Source: Massospora cicadina (lineage: Eukaryota; Entomophthoromycota; Entomophthoromycetes; Entomophthorales; Entomophthoraceae). Taken from it: a stretch of DNA of 64,000 nucleotides. Of the stretch, positions 45,567-57,174 are shown one piece after another. Position 1 is the first letter of the stretch. Each line of letters starts with the position of its first letter. The notes beneath the pieces were generated by a model. That model ran no database searches. It was not told where the DNA came from and was given only the letters and a program-made list of their open reading frames with translations. The stretch is taken from assembly GCA_022478985.1 (NCBI GenBank), contig JAKSZP010009250.1, forward strand, positions 62,001 through 126,000, read 5' to 3'. The position numbers and the translations under genes were made by a program.

Positions 45567-45945
45567 TTAATGAGATAAGCTCTCCAGAGAAGAATTAAGA
45601 ATGATATGAGCCAAGAAGCTATTACAGGAAAATAACAAGAGTGAATATAAATGAGCATTCTTAATTACATGCGAGATGAACATTAATGGCCAGAATCTCC
45701 TGTTGATAATGAGTAGGAAAATCAGGAAATCGAGGACACTGGACCAATAATCCTGAATATGACAGTGGGTCATATGCCTTGCTGGGGGAAAACTGGATTC
45801 AGTAACAGTATCATCACAAGTAAATTAATTAGCCTGGCATAACAGAAGGTCATGGGGATTGTGCTCTGAGTAGGTGATAGTGAGGAGGAAGAGTAAGAGA
45901 ACTGCATGCCAAAGTTTGTCCTGAGCAGCATTGAGTACAGATCAA
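45567..45945 (-). pseudogene. Antisense frame 1 of element F (hydrophobic leader)
   Basis: The minus strand reads 'LLLFLLTITYSEHNPHDLLLC' near 45890, the counterpart of the signal-peptide-like segment in C and E, then after a stop 'MTHCHIQDYWSSVLDFLIFLLIINRRFWPLMFIS' and a further hydrophobic run (45773-45567). A second membrane-like segment is thus conserved in position. The initiating Met of the leader is not seen in this copy. Confidence 0.45.
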
Positions 45946-46032
45946 CTGTACTCTGATTGAATCCAAGAAGTATTTGATCTGGTGTCCAAAGTGGTATTCT
46001 CCTGTTATGAACCTATTCCCATTGGAAATCTA

Positions 46033-46048
46033 GGCAAGAGGGGGAATG
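46033..46048 (+). other. Polypurine tract of element F
   Basis: GGCAAGAGGGGGAATG directly precedes the 3' LTR. Confidence 0.8.
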
Positions 46049-46144
46049 TGTTGGGATTTTTGCCCACATTTCCAGCTGTCTAGATTACCATGGGTCACTA
46101 GGGGACAATTCCCTATAGTGAGTGAATTGGAAATTGGTTGACCC
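46049..46144 (+). repeat. Element F 3' LTR, first piece
   Basis: TGTTGGGATTTTTGCCC and the next 80 bases match the start of the 5' LTR at 37953. It ends at GACCC, the likely target of G. Confidence 0.88.
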
Positions 46145-47233
46145 TGTCAAAATTTGAGGTTTGCTCGCTTGGAAAATGTTAGCCTGCATGTCTATTTGGG
46201 GTGAAGTTCTGATGGTTGATCCTTGATAGTGCCTGTAATTTATGGGATTTGGACCGTCTATTAACTCACTAAGCTTATTAAATTCGCCTCAACTCTTCAA
46301 GCCAATTTTGGGTGCAATTTTTCCTTCATATTCAGTAACTTCATCTGAGGAAGGATTGAATAAGAACTGGGGATTCAGTACTTCCAGTTTGTTGACACTT
46401 CTCCAAAGTTAGGATTCAGATAAACCAGGAAAAGGATAAAATAAAGAAGACTTTTTTGCAAGTTTTTATTAGATAATTTTTAATAGGCCAGGCGCCAGTA
46501 TTCATAGCTCTAGGGCATCTCCTGGCCACATTCCAGCACAAAATTTCAACAGCTATCTTAACACTCAGTTTGGCCTACAACTAAAAACTTTTCTTATGTT
46601 CATTAGTGGCAAAATACTCTCAAAATTGGGAGGATTTCAGATATAAAAATTGCAATAAAAGCATGCAAAATTGTCCTAAGATCTTCTGGATTTCAACTTT
46701 ATCATACTGCTGACAAAATACACCTTTTGTGAAATTTTGGCCTCAATTAAAGTAAATGATGCACCCCTAATCAGGACGTCAGCAGGCCTCTTCCTAAATA
46801 GCAATAGGTAACCCCTTTGGGAAGTCCACGCAAGTGCTATCGGGCCAATTATGTGGATCAAAATACAAATTTTGCCCTAAAGCAGGAAATTGATTACATT
46901 TTTCATTTGTCTGAAGTCCACGGGATTTTCAGACGTTAACTTCAGGTCATCCCGAAATTATTTTGTATATGAATGAGTTGATTGTGTTTCTATAATAAGG
47001 ACCAATTGCTGAGATTTGATGCATCAAAAAGCAGCCTAAATTGCGATTGTATTCAGGCTGAGCGCCTGATAAAATACTTGATTGAATTGTCATTGAGATA
47101 CTTGGCCCAAATTGTATGATTGCAATAGGCTTTGAGGTGAGAATATAGGCGTTAGCTCAAGCGTTGAAAGACAATTAGCCCGATCTGATGGTTATCAAAG
47201 GTTTATTTTCAAGTCAACCACCAGAATCTGACA
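46145..47233 (-). repeat. Element G 3' LTR
   Basis: About 1089 bp; the plus strand starts TGTCAAAATTTGAGG and ends ATCTGACA. It matches 53695-54783. Confidence 0.9.
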
Positions 47234-47246
47234 TTTCCCCCCTCTT
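47234..47246 (-). other. Polypurine tract of element G
   Basis: AAGAGGGGGGAAA on the minus strand directly precedes the 3' LTR. Confidence 0.82.
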
Positions 47247-47639
47247 GACTTGACCCTAAGCCCTAATATTCCTGATTAGCCTATGTTAGTCTTTTCTTAT
47301 CAGCCCAAGGCCTGACAAGAATAGAGTTGGTTTTTCTATTTGATAACTTCATCTGGACCAGCTGATGATTCTAAAGAAATGATGGCCCAAATGCCTAATA
47401 TGTTAGAAGTTGGTTCCCTCCCCAACCTCAAGTGCAAACTAAAAAAATTAATCAGAGTGAAACTATAAGTTTTTTCTTTTTTTTGGTTTTGTTTTTAGTG
47501 TTTATATATATATTTACTTTTTCTTCTTAATCAACCCACTTATAAAACCTTCTTAGGAATTTTACATAGACCCGGTTGTACATTTGTCCAGTCCTAATAT
47601 CCTAAATGGTCATCTAGTGCTAAAAATATCCTAAATGGT

Positions 47640-48600
47640 GTATATGAACTTAGACGTTTTCTCAATCACTTTGAATGGCCCAACCCATATTCAATATAAC
47701 TTTTGCATTCAGCCCAATCTGTTGGTGTTGCAAAATAGAACTTCGCCGTTAACTTCAAATTTGGCCAGTGGGAAGTGATTCTCTAAGTCTTTTTGATGTC
47801 AGGCTTTTTTCTTAGCAAAACTGTTGTCAAAGGCTTGGGCTTGTAGTTTGATTAAGGCATCTGCAAGCTTTTTAACATACTGAGGGTAAGTGTTTTCGCT
47901 GGGATCCCTTAGGGCTGAATATAGCAGCGTTGGTAGGGCTGGGTGTCTACCATATAATACTTGAAATGGAGACATCCTGGTTGATGAATGGTAGGAGATA
48001 TTGTAGGCAAAGACTGCCAAACTTAGATATGTACTCCATTTGGATGGTTTGGCTGAAGTTAATTTCTGGATAATGTTCACCAACGCCCCATTTTCACGCT
48101 CAACAGTCCCATTAGTTTAAGGGTGATAGGAAGCAGAAAGCAAACTTAGTACTCCCATTAGTTGGTTGAGCTTGGCAGGGACATTGGCGTAAAGTTGGTT
48201 CCGTTATCAGTCAGAATAACTTGGGGACATCCATGTCTGTGGATGATGTTTTTAAGTACAAACTTGGCGGTGGTTTCCACTCCAGCTTCCCGAATGGCCT
48301 TGGCCTCAACCCATTTGGTCAAGTGGTTGATGGCTACAATTATGTACTTGGCCTTCATATTGCTTGTTGGAAGTGGGCCAACAACATTGATAGATACAGT
48401 GTACCAGGCAAAGTTGGGCTGAACATGCTGGTAGGATGTGCTTTTTCAGAATTGTTTTTCGCTTTGGCACTCTGCATGTATTCTAGAATTTCTTGGATAT
48501 CGAAATGCATTGACTCCCAGTAGTAGAGTTTCTTCAGGTGCTCTTTCATCTTCTTGAATCCGCCATGCCCTATGGCCTTATGCGCTGCCATTATTAGGTC
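47640..48600 (-). pseudogene. Element G integrase
   Basis: Minus strand: zinc-binding part 48591-48355 ('AAHKAIGHGGFKKMKEHLKKLYYWESMHFDI', H-X3-H kept, then the Cys pair region 'CMQSAKAKNN'-like and degraded), core 48358-48158 ('[23 protein letters not shown]', '[11 protein letters not shown]' with the second catalytic Asp), and 48083-47799 ('KLTSAKPSKWSTYLSLAVFAYNISYHSSTRMSPFQVLYGRHPALP'). The C-terminal part ends near 47640 with 'IWVGPFKVIEKT'. The Glu region lies at about 48100-48115 in another frame. Confidence 0.85.
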
Positions 48601-48799
48601 TGTTTGGGCAGATGGTCTTGGGAAAATAAACTTTTTGTCCTCGACAATCTTGTAAAGTGTCCCATTTTTGATGGTTGTATTTTTTGTAGATTCAATAGTA
48701 TTTTTTGGACATATTCAGGCCCATCCTGATACTCTTCAGTGATCATTTTCATAAACAACTCATCAGCGGCCTGACTAAGTGTTGCAATAGTGTGTAGTC

Positions 48800-50200
48800 A
48801 TGATAGACAGTCAGCGTTTTGGTGTTTTGCGCCCACCCAATTCTCAATGGTATAGTCATAGGCTTAAAGCTATAATGCCCAGCAGGCTAATCATCCCTCA
48901 GGTTCTCTTAAGTTATTCAACAATCTTAGGGAAGCATGATTAGTAACAACTTCGAAATGAGTACCATGAAGGTAGACCCAGAATTTCTTGCAAGCATATA
49001 TGACAGCTAAGCATTCTCAATCTGTCACCGTGTAGTTTCTTTCATGAACGTTAAGGTCCAACTAGTGAAGGCAACTAGATGTTCTTCACCATATTCTCCA
49101 ACTTGGGATAACATGGCCCCCACTGCTGTTTGGGATGCGTCAGTTTGGACAATAAACTAATGATCAAAGTTTGGGTATCAAAGAACATGCACGCTTAATA
49201 GGGCTGATTAGAGTTGGTAAAATGCGTCCTGGCAAGCTGCAGTCCAGTCGAATGGGACCTTAGCTTTAAGCAAATAGAAGAGCGGCTCTCCAAGTTGTGT
49301 GAACTCAGCAATAAATTGGCGATAGTACCCAATCATGCCTAGGAAAACTTGAATATCATGCTTGGATTTGGGCCATTTCATTTTTGAAATGGCATCCAAC
49401 TTAGAGGGTTGGGGCCAGAGACCCACTTTATCTATCATAAATCCGAGATATTCCAGTTGGTCTATAAAAAACTGACATTTTCTGGGCTTGATTCATAAGT
49501 TTGCAGCAGCCAGCCTTTTGAAAACCTCTTCTAAGTGTTCCAAGTGGTTGTCAAAAGTGCGGCTGAAAACATTGATATCATTAAGGTACACTAGTACACA
49601 TGACAATTTTTAGATCTCCAGGATTGTGTCCATTGCCTGTTGGAATGTAGCCAGGGCGTTTCAGAGCCCTTGAGGCATTCTTGTCAGCTAAAAATCAGCC
49701 CTCTTGGGTTATGATTGCACATTTCTCGCGCTCCACTTTGGGAAGATCTATTTGCCAATATCCGCTGATAAGATCCATTGCTGAGAAGAACTTCATGCCC
49801 CTTAGTCTATCCAAGCAGTCGTCAATTCGTGGCAGTGGGTACAAGTCCTTTTTTGCAATGCTGTTTAACTTCTGATAGTCAATGACTACTCAGTTGCTTC
49901 CATCCTTCTTTTTTACTATTAAAATTGGTGCTGCCCATGGACTTTTTAAGGGACTAGCTTTCCGTGATTGAGGAGTTCCTTAATCTCCTTGGATACTGCT
50001 TCTTCTGATGATTTTGAGCATCTAATTGGGCATAATTTATTAGGTTTATGGTCTCCAGTATTGATTTTGTGGGTGACACCATTAGCACAACCCAAGTTAA
50101 AATGATCTTGTGCAAATTTTTCCTGATATTTAGAGAATAACTCCTGAGCTTGGCATTTCTCAGAGTTGGTCAGGTTGCTTAAATCGGCCATAGGGACAGC
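48800..50200 (-). pseudogene. Element G reverse transcriptase and RNase H
   Basis: Fingers 50191-49946 ('EEAVSKEIKELLNHGKLVP'), palm about 49920-49560, thumb 49438-49208 ('FLGMIGYYRQFIAEFTQLGEPLFYLLKAK'), RNase H to about 48800. The catalytic box at about 49578-49592 reads Tyr-Leu-Asn-Asp followed by INVFSRT, so the first catalytic Asp is Asn. Frames change at least three times. Confidence 0.82.
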
Positions 50201-50639
50201 ATTATTTATGCTGAGTTGGTCCTTAATGGGGAGCCCTAATTTGACAAAAGTTCTAAACTCATGGAATGAGTAAATTTCCGTGGTAGGGAACAGATGCAGA
50301 AAAGCAATTGTTTGATGTCACCTAATGGAAATGGGCTGATTTAGAAGGTTTGCACATAAGATATGTATTTCTCCGTGGCCCAGAATATTAATACTAGGGG
50401 AAATGTTTGGTTCAAATCGAGATATAGACCATGGTTGATATATTTTATCGTAAAGGCCTTCAGAGATAAAAATTGTTATTCTCGTCAGGATGATTACTTG
50501 TTCTCCAGATGGTATATTGATGGTCTGATTTGATCAAAGCAGAATGCCATTTTACTCATCAATCTGAGTGGAAGTGGTTTTATCTTTGACCAAGCTTTGG
50601 AATACTCAATCAGGACAACTCCATCTTTGTAGGCCAGAT

Positions 50640-51152
50640 TTATGTGTAGGCTGGGTTTCTTTTTCTCAACTGCCTTATCACGGTTATAGTAAAGTGGAAT
50701 AGTCTGGCCAATAATGGTGAGTGTATATCCTTATGAATGGTAACAACTCCATATCTTCTTAGGAAATCAGTTGCAAAAAGGATATCATAGGTTGTATTTG
50801 GCAACACTATGGCAGATGCTGTTACTACAATGGATCCAAATCTGAGTTGTAGGGTAATGTAGACGCCCAGTGATTTGGTTGTATGCGCTCCAGCGGTTCC
50901 ATATTCCTGACAGTGGGCAACATCATGTGCAATTTTCAGTCTTTTAACCAATTTTGTACTTACTATATTGATAGGAGCGCCACTATTAACAATGTCCTGA
51001 ACTCTCACCTTGTTTACTGCTATGTCCACATAAGTACATTCAGAATAGTTTTCAGAGGTATTTATTGTGTGAATGCTGTGATTTCTGACCAATTCCAGGT
51101 GCAATTTCAGGCTTGAGCAAACATCTGGGAAGTTATCTGCTAAGGTCTTCAT
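50640..51152 (-). pseudogene. Element G aspartic protease
   Basis: This 170-codon minus-strand frame is the longest protease frame here. It reads 'YSECTYVDIAVNKVRVQ' and then IVNSGAPINIVSTKLVKRL: the catalytic Asp is replaced by Asn (one transition) in an otherwise perfect motif. Then come 'CQEYGTAGAHTTKSLGVYITLQLRFGSIVV' and 'AIVLPNTTYDILFATDFLRRYG'. Without the Asp it cannot cut. Confidence 0.85.
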
Positions 51153-51559
51153 GGGAATGGCTACTTGAACGTTGTTGAGTTTTAGGCAGATCAGTCAAAC
51201 ATCTGGGTTGGAGGTCTAAACCCTGGTCAATAATCTGCTTTGTGTAGGGTTTGATACTTCAGTTTGGGCTTCTTTGGTAATTTTTAAGGGTTTAGTTGCC
51301 TGTTCTGTGGCTCAGGTAGTGACCATCATGACATCATTAGCCATGATATGGTGGAGGACATCTTTAGCAACATCTTCGGCCCTAAAGAGCTCATCAGGGT
51401 CAGGTTGAACGGTTTTAAAATTGGTGGAGATAGAGAATTCCGCCTCTACTCCACCTTCACTTTTCCCATCTCATTTTCACTGTTAATTTTAAAGCAAAGT
51501 TGACCCCATGCTTTTTGTTGGACCGTCTGAAGCATTGTTTAGCAAAATGCCTTGTTGAC

Positions 51560-53658
51560 CACAAATGTGGCAAGTATTCAGCCATGTTTACTGTTTTTCT
51601 CGAATCTTTGGTTCATAATTTTGGGAATTTTTCCCCTGGCTGGACATCATGTTGCTTTTAGGGCCTGAAAATCGAGATTTTTGCTGATCTTTGGCCCGAT
51701 TAGGAGTATTGAAAATATGGGAACAGCTTCTCAAGTAGTTGGTAAGCTCTTGGATTTCCAAGCTTCGATTGAAGGCAGGCAGCATAACATTGTGCAGTTC
51801 ACAGAAGGGCATAATCGTGTGCTCCATTGCAAGCTTAGCATCAAACTCATCGATTGCGTTGCACCTGAGCAAGACTTGTACCTCATGGAAGAATCTATCC
51901 ACAAAGTCCTTAATAGTCTCATTCTGTTTGAATTCGATATTAAAAGCTCTCCTTTTTGGGTTTCTAGTTTCTCAGGCCCTCTAAACTGTTTTGTTATTGC
52001 AATTTTGGCATCCATGTAGGACCAATTGTCACCCAAATAGGGCATAACGAGGTCACAGCTATGGGCATCAAGTGAGTTAATCAGTGCCAATCCTTTCACA
52101 TGGTCTGATGCTCCTCTCATTGCTTTTTCAAATAACTTGAGGAAGGAGTGAACATTTCCATCCTTATCAAAATTTGGTAAATTTAGTGGCTTGAAGTCAT
52201 CTCGCCCTATTTTGGGAATAGGGGTTGTACTTCTTCTTGAGCATCTTGGTGTATCATTGCCCAAGATCAGCCCTCTATCCCTTTTAGAAATATCTGGAGT
52301 CAGGATTGATGCTAGGACTCTGGGCATATAATGGATGTTCAATCTATCAGTTTCTGCATTGGTGTCAACTTTTAATGATTCGATTTCATGATATTGCTCC
52401 AAACTACTGGATTCTGATACCTGAATTAGGACCTTAGTTACTACCCAGGCTGTTTCTTGGATGAATAGACGGATCTTTTTCCTTTTTTGTCAAAGTTGGG
52501 CAAGCATTGACAGCCTTGCTGTTTGAGGGATTTGAATTCTTTTCTAAGGTTGTCATACTCCTTTTTGAATAAAGCTTGATTGGTTGTTAAGCTTTTTATA
52601 TCTTTGTCCATACTGTCTTCTCAAAAATTTGTTTTGAATAGCTGCATTCTGAGTTCCCAATTTTCCTGAGTAATTTCAGTATTTCTGGCCTGCAATCTCA
52701 ACATCACAGTCCAAATTTTATAAAAATTCCTTTTTGATCTGTGCATCTTCTTTATCCCTATTTGGGATAGCTGGCTTTTCTGCAAGGTCCTCAAAGTTTT
52801 TTTTGATAATTTCCAGCTTGGCCTGAACATACTCTTCAAAGCCATCAACTTTTACATTCAACTCCAGGTGATTTCTTTGGCCTGAAGTGGCATGTATGGT
52901 AAGTCATTATTATTGAGACTTTAGGTAATCCAAATGGCTTTCCAGTTTTTGACAGCGATTATTCATAGTTTGTACCAAACTTGTGATAACCCATGGTGGT
53001 CCAGAACTTCTGCAGCTATTTTTAGGATTCCTTCATTCAGAAGCTCCTTTAGGGTGTTCTATCTCCCATGACCTTCATTGGCAAGTCCCATATTGTCAAC
53101 AATTGCCTTTTGGACTTCAGCAAAACTGGAATTTAGCTTGTCCAGTAGGGCATTTCAGGAAGATTGTTCCTCCCCTTGCACACAATAAATTTCCGTGATT
53201 TCCAGATTTTGTCTAGCAATTATTTGCTGGGTATGCTTAATTGAGGGTTGAACAAAGTTAACCAGAAAAACATTAGTTGCTTGACTGTCTGTAAGACGTT
53301 TAGCAAGAGATGCTATGGTTGCATTGCAGTACTTAATATATATCTCCATCTTGAGTACTAGGTCCTTAAGATAGTAGAACAGGCCAAAGGAGGGATCAAT
53401 TTGTGAAGTACCAATCATAAAACCCTAATATAGGGTTTCCAGCATAGCTTTTACGCTTGAAGATGTAAGATCAATTTTGCTGGTTGCTTCTGCATGAGCT
53501 TCCCCCGCTGTGAAAAGATCCAGGGAGTAGGAGGTGCCAACTTCAGAGCCATGGCGGCTGGTATTAAAATTATTTGAGATTTCTTTATCACTGGTTTTCA
53601 TCTCTTTATCACTTGTACATCTGTCTGATTCTGCCAGGAATTGGTCATGGGAATCCAT
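51560..53658 (-). pseudogene. Element G Gag
   Basis: The minus-strand N-terminal frames 53658-53425 and 53418-53155 are Ser/Thr/Asp/Glu-rich and hydrophilic. The linker 52848-52621 is Lys/Gln-rich and coiled-coil-like. The capsid frame 52402-51731 (223 codons) has 'FDKDGNVHSFLKLFEKAMRGASDHVKGLALINSL', then 'DRFFHEVQVLLRCNAIDEFDAKLAME' in 51902-51588. The zinc knuckle at about 51530-51575 begins CHIC-GQQG and then shifts by one base before the expected His and Cys. Confidence 0.78.
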
Positions 53659-53680
53659 TTCTGAGAATGTAACCAGTTTT

Positions 53681-53692
53681 GAGTGAGTACCA
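53681..53692 (-). other. Primer binding site of element G
   Basis: The minus strand reads TGGTACTCACTC, two bases inside the 5' LTR. It differs from the TGGTGCTCACTAC of C/E/F at position 5 and downstream. Confidence 0.65.
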
Positions 53693-53694
53693 GC

Positions 53695-54783
53695 TGTTAA
53701 AATCTGAGGATCGCTTTCTCAGAACTTAGTATCCTGCACAACTATTTGGACTGAAGTTCTGATGGTTGATCCTCGATAGTGCCTGTGGTTTATGGGATTC
53801 AGTTTATCTATTAACTCACTAGGTTTATTAAATTTGCCTCGACTTTTCAAACCAATTTTGGGCACAATTTTTCCTTCATATTCAGTAACTTCATCTGAGG
53901 AAGGATTGAATAAGAACTGGGGATTCAGTACTTCCAGTTTGTTGACACTTCTCCAAAGTTAGGATTCAGATAAACCAGGAAAAGGATAAAATAAAGAAGA
54001 CTTTTTTGCAAGTTTCTATTGGAAATTTTCATTAGGCCAGACGCTGGTATTTATAACTTAGGGCATCTCCTGGCCACATTCCAGCACAAAATTTCAACAG
54101 CTATCCTACCACTCAGTTTGGCCTACAACTAAAACCTTTTCTTAGGTTCATTAGTGGCAAAATACTTTCAAAATTGGGAGGATTTCAGGTATAAAAATTG
54201 CAATAAAAGCATGCAAAATTGTCCTAAAATCTTCTGGAATAAACTTTATCATACTGCTGACAAAACACACCTTTTGTGAAATTTTGGCCTCAATTGAAGC
54301 AAATTATGCACCCCTAATCAGGACGTCAGCTGGCCTCTTCCTAAATAGCAATAGGTAACCCCCTCTGGGCAGACCATGCAAGTGCTATCATGCCAATTAT
54401 GCGGATTGACATACAAATTTCGCCCTAAGGTGTGGAATTGATTACGTTTTTCGTTTGTCTGAAGTCCATAGGATTTTCAGACGTTAACTTCAGATCATCC
54501 CGAAATTATTTTGTATATGATTGAGTTGATTGTGTTTCTATAATCAGGACCAAGTGCTGAGATTTGATGCATTGAAAATCGGACATAATATATAAGCATA
54601 TTTGGGCCAAGCGCCTGATAAAATACTTGATTGAATTGTAATTGAGATATATGGCCCAAATTGTATGATTGCAATAGGCTTTGAGGTGAGAATATAGGCG
54701 TTAGCTCAAGCGTTGAAAGGATAATTGGGCCAATCTGATGGTTGTCAAAGGTTTTTTTTGAGTCAACCACCAGAATCTGACTT
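53695..54783 (-). repeat. Element G 5' LTR
   Basis: It starts TGTTAAAATCTGAGG and ends near ATCTGACTT, matching 46145-47233. Its outer end has lost the expected CA. Confidence 0.88.
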
Positions 54784-55791
54784 GACCTCAATTTTAGGTT
54801 AACAAACGGTCAGTAGACTTTAGATAATTTTAATGTTTATATTGTCAGGAATTGATCTGGGTGAATGCTTAAGATCTTGACAGCAGAGTTGCCAACAAAA
54901 TGAGAGCATCTGATAGTTGATCAATGATTAACTATCATGTGTATCAGTTAGATTTGTTGGGTTTCATCACTGACCAATTGGAAAACTAAGGAGAAAGTTG
55001 TGAGACGAGTGATGCCACTTGCTAACAGTAAATTTATCAGTTGGTTTGCAACCTGCTATAATGAGTAACAAGTCCCATTACCTAAGCAGGTCGCTTGCCA
55101 AATATGATTGGTATACTGGGATGAGTGGAAAACATTAGTGACATATTTTCTGACTCTTTCCAATTTAGGTCTCAAGGATGTACAATTAAGGAATTCTAAC
55201 CAGGATGGGGAAGACCATCACTGGTGAGACAATGAAGGGAATTTAATGGCAACAGCTGCCAATTCATTGCTGAGGTGCCAACTGAGGGTCTGGGCGCCGA
55301 ATTCCCTATATAAATTCCCCTGAGAATTTACTTAATAAAAAACAGTAATTAGCAGAATTCATTATTAATTCTATTCATCTTCAAAAAAATTATTTCTGTG
55401 TGCTTTAATTGAAAAACTCTTTAGTAGGATAAAGAGTAAGGATCGAGGATCCTGAGAAGAGAAGCTGAGCTAAGATGGAAATTGCTACCAACTTTATGTC
55501 ACCAGAGAAAAGGCCATAAACTAGGATCTGAGCGTGAGTAAGTTAGGCGGATAAGGGAATAAATCCCTACTGAGGACATCTATAGTATTTTGAGTAGATA
55601 TACCACTCAAGCGTTGGAACAAACACTAATGATCTCTTTAACTACAGATAATAGTCTTCATACTTTTATCAATCATATATTATACATCATATACCATCAG
55701 ACAACACAAAGAGTGCACAAACCAAACCTGTACAGCTATCAACTAGGGGTTAATATTTGTGAATATGCTGCGAAGCCCTCAAAACATAACA
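54784..55791 (+). repeat. Element F 3' LTR, second piece
   Basis: It continues the LTR interrupted at 46144 and ends AAACATAACA at 55791. A TATA box (TATATAAA) lies at about 55307-55314. It matches 38055-39042. Confidence 0.88.
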
Positions 55792-55796
55792 AATGG

Positions 55797-56580
55797 GTTT
55801 AAGCCTAACTGATCAGAGACCTGGAGCTGTGACAATTGCCAAATTTACTATTAAGAATATGTTTTTTAAAATAGTTGCCTCAATTTCTTCTAATGGACAA
55901 TAGCATCAACTTTACTTCCCAGTGATTGCTAAGCTTAATGAATTGATGGGGGTTTATGGGGTCCTTTTAACACCCTATTACCCCAAAACCAATGGTACAG
56001 TGAAGCAGGTCAAAGTCACTCTAGTTGCTATCCTACATAAATTACATCTAGGCAGACTACTAGCTGTAACCTCCTCCTGCCTTCCACAATCTTTGCATAC
56101 ATATTTCATTTCACTCTCCACTGTAAATCACTGTTTTAATTCCTGTTCAGGTGATAACCAAAATACCTCTAATTCTATACTCCTGCATGCACAGAGAGGG
56201 AATGACCCCCAGTTAAAACTTATAGAATCTTGCTAAACGTTGATATGGCTTCAAGCCTTGGCTTACTTTGATATGCTGGCCCAGATGATAAGATGTAGAG
56301 ATCATGACAATAAAATTGCCATCTCTTCCCCTGTCTCGTTATAGTAAAGCAAGTGCTCTACTATGACAACTATGTGTTCATCAGGGTGAGTAAGCTTGAA
56401 CAAATCTGGAAGGGGCCATTTCAAATTATAGAAAAGACCTCAACCAATATGTATACGCTCAAAGACCTCACCAAAGAGCACAATTTTAATAGAGTACACA
56501 CTAAAGTCTTAAAGAAATTCTAAGAGGGTGCTAAGATGCAAATTACCCCCAGTAACTAACCCTATCACCGGAAATAGACA
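55797..56580 (+). pseudogene. Element H integrase, second part
   Basis: It continues the integrase of H after the AATGG duplication: the next bases give the family text 'VEA...IRDL', then 'AVTIAKFTIKNM' in another frame, the second Asp region 'MDNSINFTSQ' and a 104-codon frame 55922-56236 with 'LNELMGVYGVLLTPYYPKTNGTVKQVKVTLVAILHKLH'. In TVKQV the catalytic Glu is Lys. The C-terminal tail is at about 56340-56520 ('NYVFIRVSKLEQIWKGPFQIIEKT'). Confidence 0.8.
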
Positions 56581-56607
56581 ATTTGTTGATCCCCTATATT
56601 TAATCAA

Positions 56608-56620
56608 GTGAGAAAAACGG
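56608..56620 (+). other. Polypurine-like tract of element H
   Basis: GTGAGAAAAACGG directly precedes TGTGGCTTAAG. Element I has the related AAGTGGGAAAAA. Confidence 0.55.
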
Positions 56621-57170
56621 TGTGGCTTAAGTTTAATCAACCATATTATATTAACCTCAACAATAAAAAAATCTAAATGCCCTATAAATCTCGCCGCTAC
56701 TCCTGATTATCTTTTCCTGCTGTCTGTGTCCCTCAATCAATTGATTCCCATTGATCTGCCATCAGAAATTCTTTTATTTTTTATTAAAAGAAATCTAGAC
56801 ATGTATAAAGTAATTACCATACAATCCTAATTATTGTCAGACAGATTTTCTAATGATTCATTGACAAAAAGTCCACTATCACAAACCAGTTCAATTTCAT
56901 TGATCAAAAATTACCAGAATTATATAGTCAAATCTACCTTGGGTGTATTCGTCAACTAATATATCGAAGATGTACCTAAAGTTAGACATATGACCATAAA
57001 TTTCTTGCAGCAACTTAGACAGCCTATTAAAGGATCATAAATGTCAATGTTAGAAGTTTTTGAGTTGCAGAGAAGGCTGACTCATGGGGTAAATTCTAGA
57101 GTCCCAGCATATATATTGGAAGGGTCATGTACTGAAAAAGGAGTAAACACAATAATTTATTTTGGGATAT
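56621..57170 (+). repeat. Element H 3' LTR and flank, end not resolved
   Basis: The LTR starts TGTGGCTTAAGTTTAATCAACC, like the start at 35858. A TATA-like CCCTATAAATCTCGCC lies at about 56680. The LTR end and any target duplication cannot be placed. I see no gene in the stretch. Confidence 0.5.
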
Positions 57171-57174
57171 ACTT

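Larger units (their letters stand above)
46145..54783 (-). mobile_element. Element G: Ty3/Gypsy of another family, minus strand
   Basis: This 8.6-kb element has LTRs at 46145-47233 (3') and 53695-54783 (5'). Target duplication is probably GACCC (46140-46144) and GACCT (54784-54788). It differs from C/E/F: other LTRs, a primer site starting TGGTACTCACTC, and no opposite-strand module; only about 400 bp separate integrase from the 3' LTR. gag, protease, RT, RNase H and integrase are all present but broken. It is nested in the 3' LTR of F. Confidence 0.9.
37953..55791 (+). mobile_element. Element F: Ty3/Gypsy with antisense module, split by G
   Basis: This plus-strand element has a 5' LTR 37953-39042, primer site 39046, gag-pol to about 44000, the opposite-strand module, polypurine tract, and a 3' LTR starting at 46049. 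Element G (46145-54783) splits that LTR after 96 bp, and the LTR resumes and ends at 55791. AATGG flanks the whole (37948-37952 and 55792-55796). Its own length without G is about 9.2 kb. It is the same family as C and E but in the opposite orientation; a deletion joins RNase H directly to integrase. Confidence 0.92.

Noticed and set aside
51681..52019. 112-codon plus-strand frame in element G
   Set aside because: It overlaps the minus-strand capsid frame, which has clear Gag similarity to other copies.
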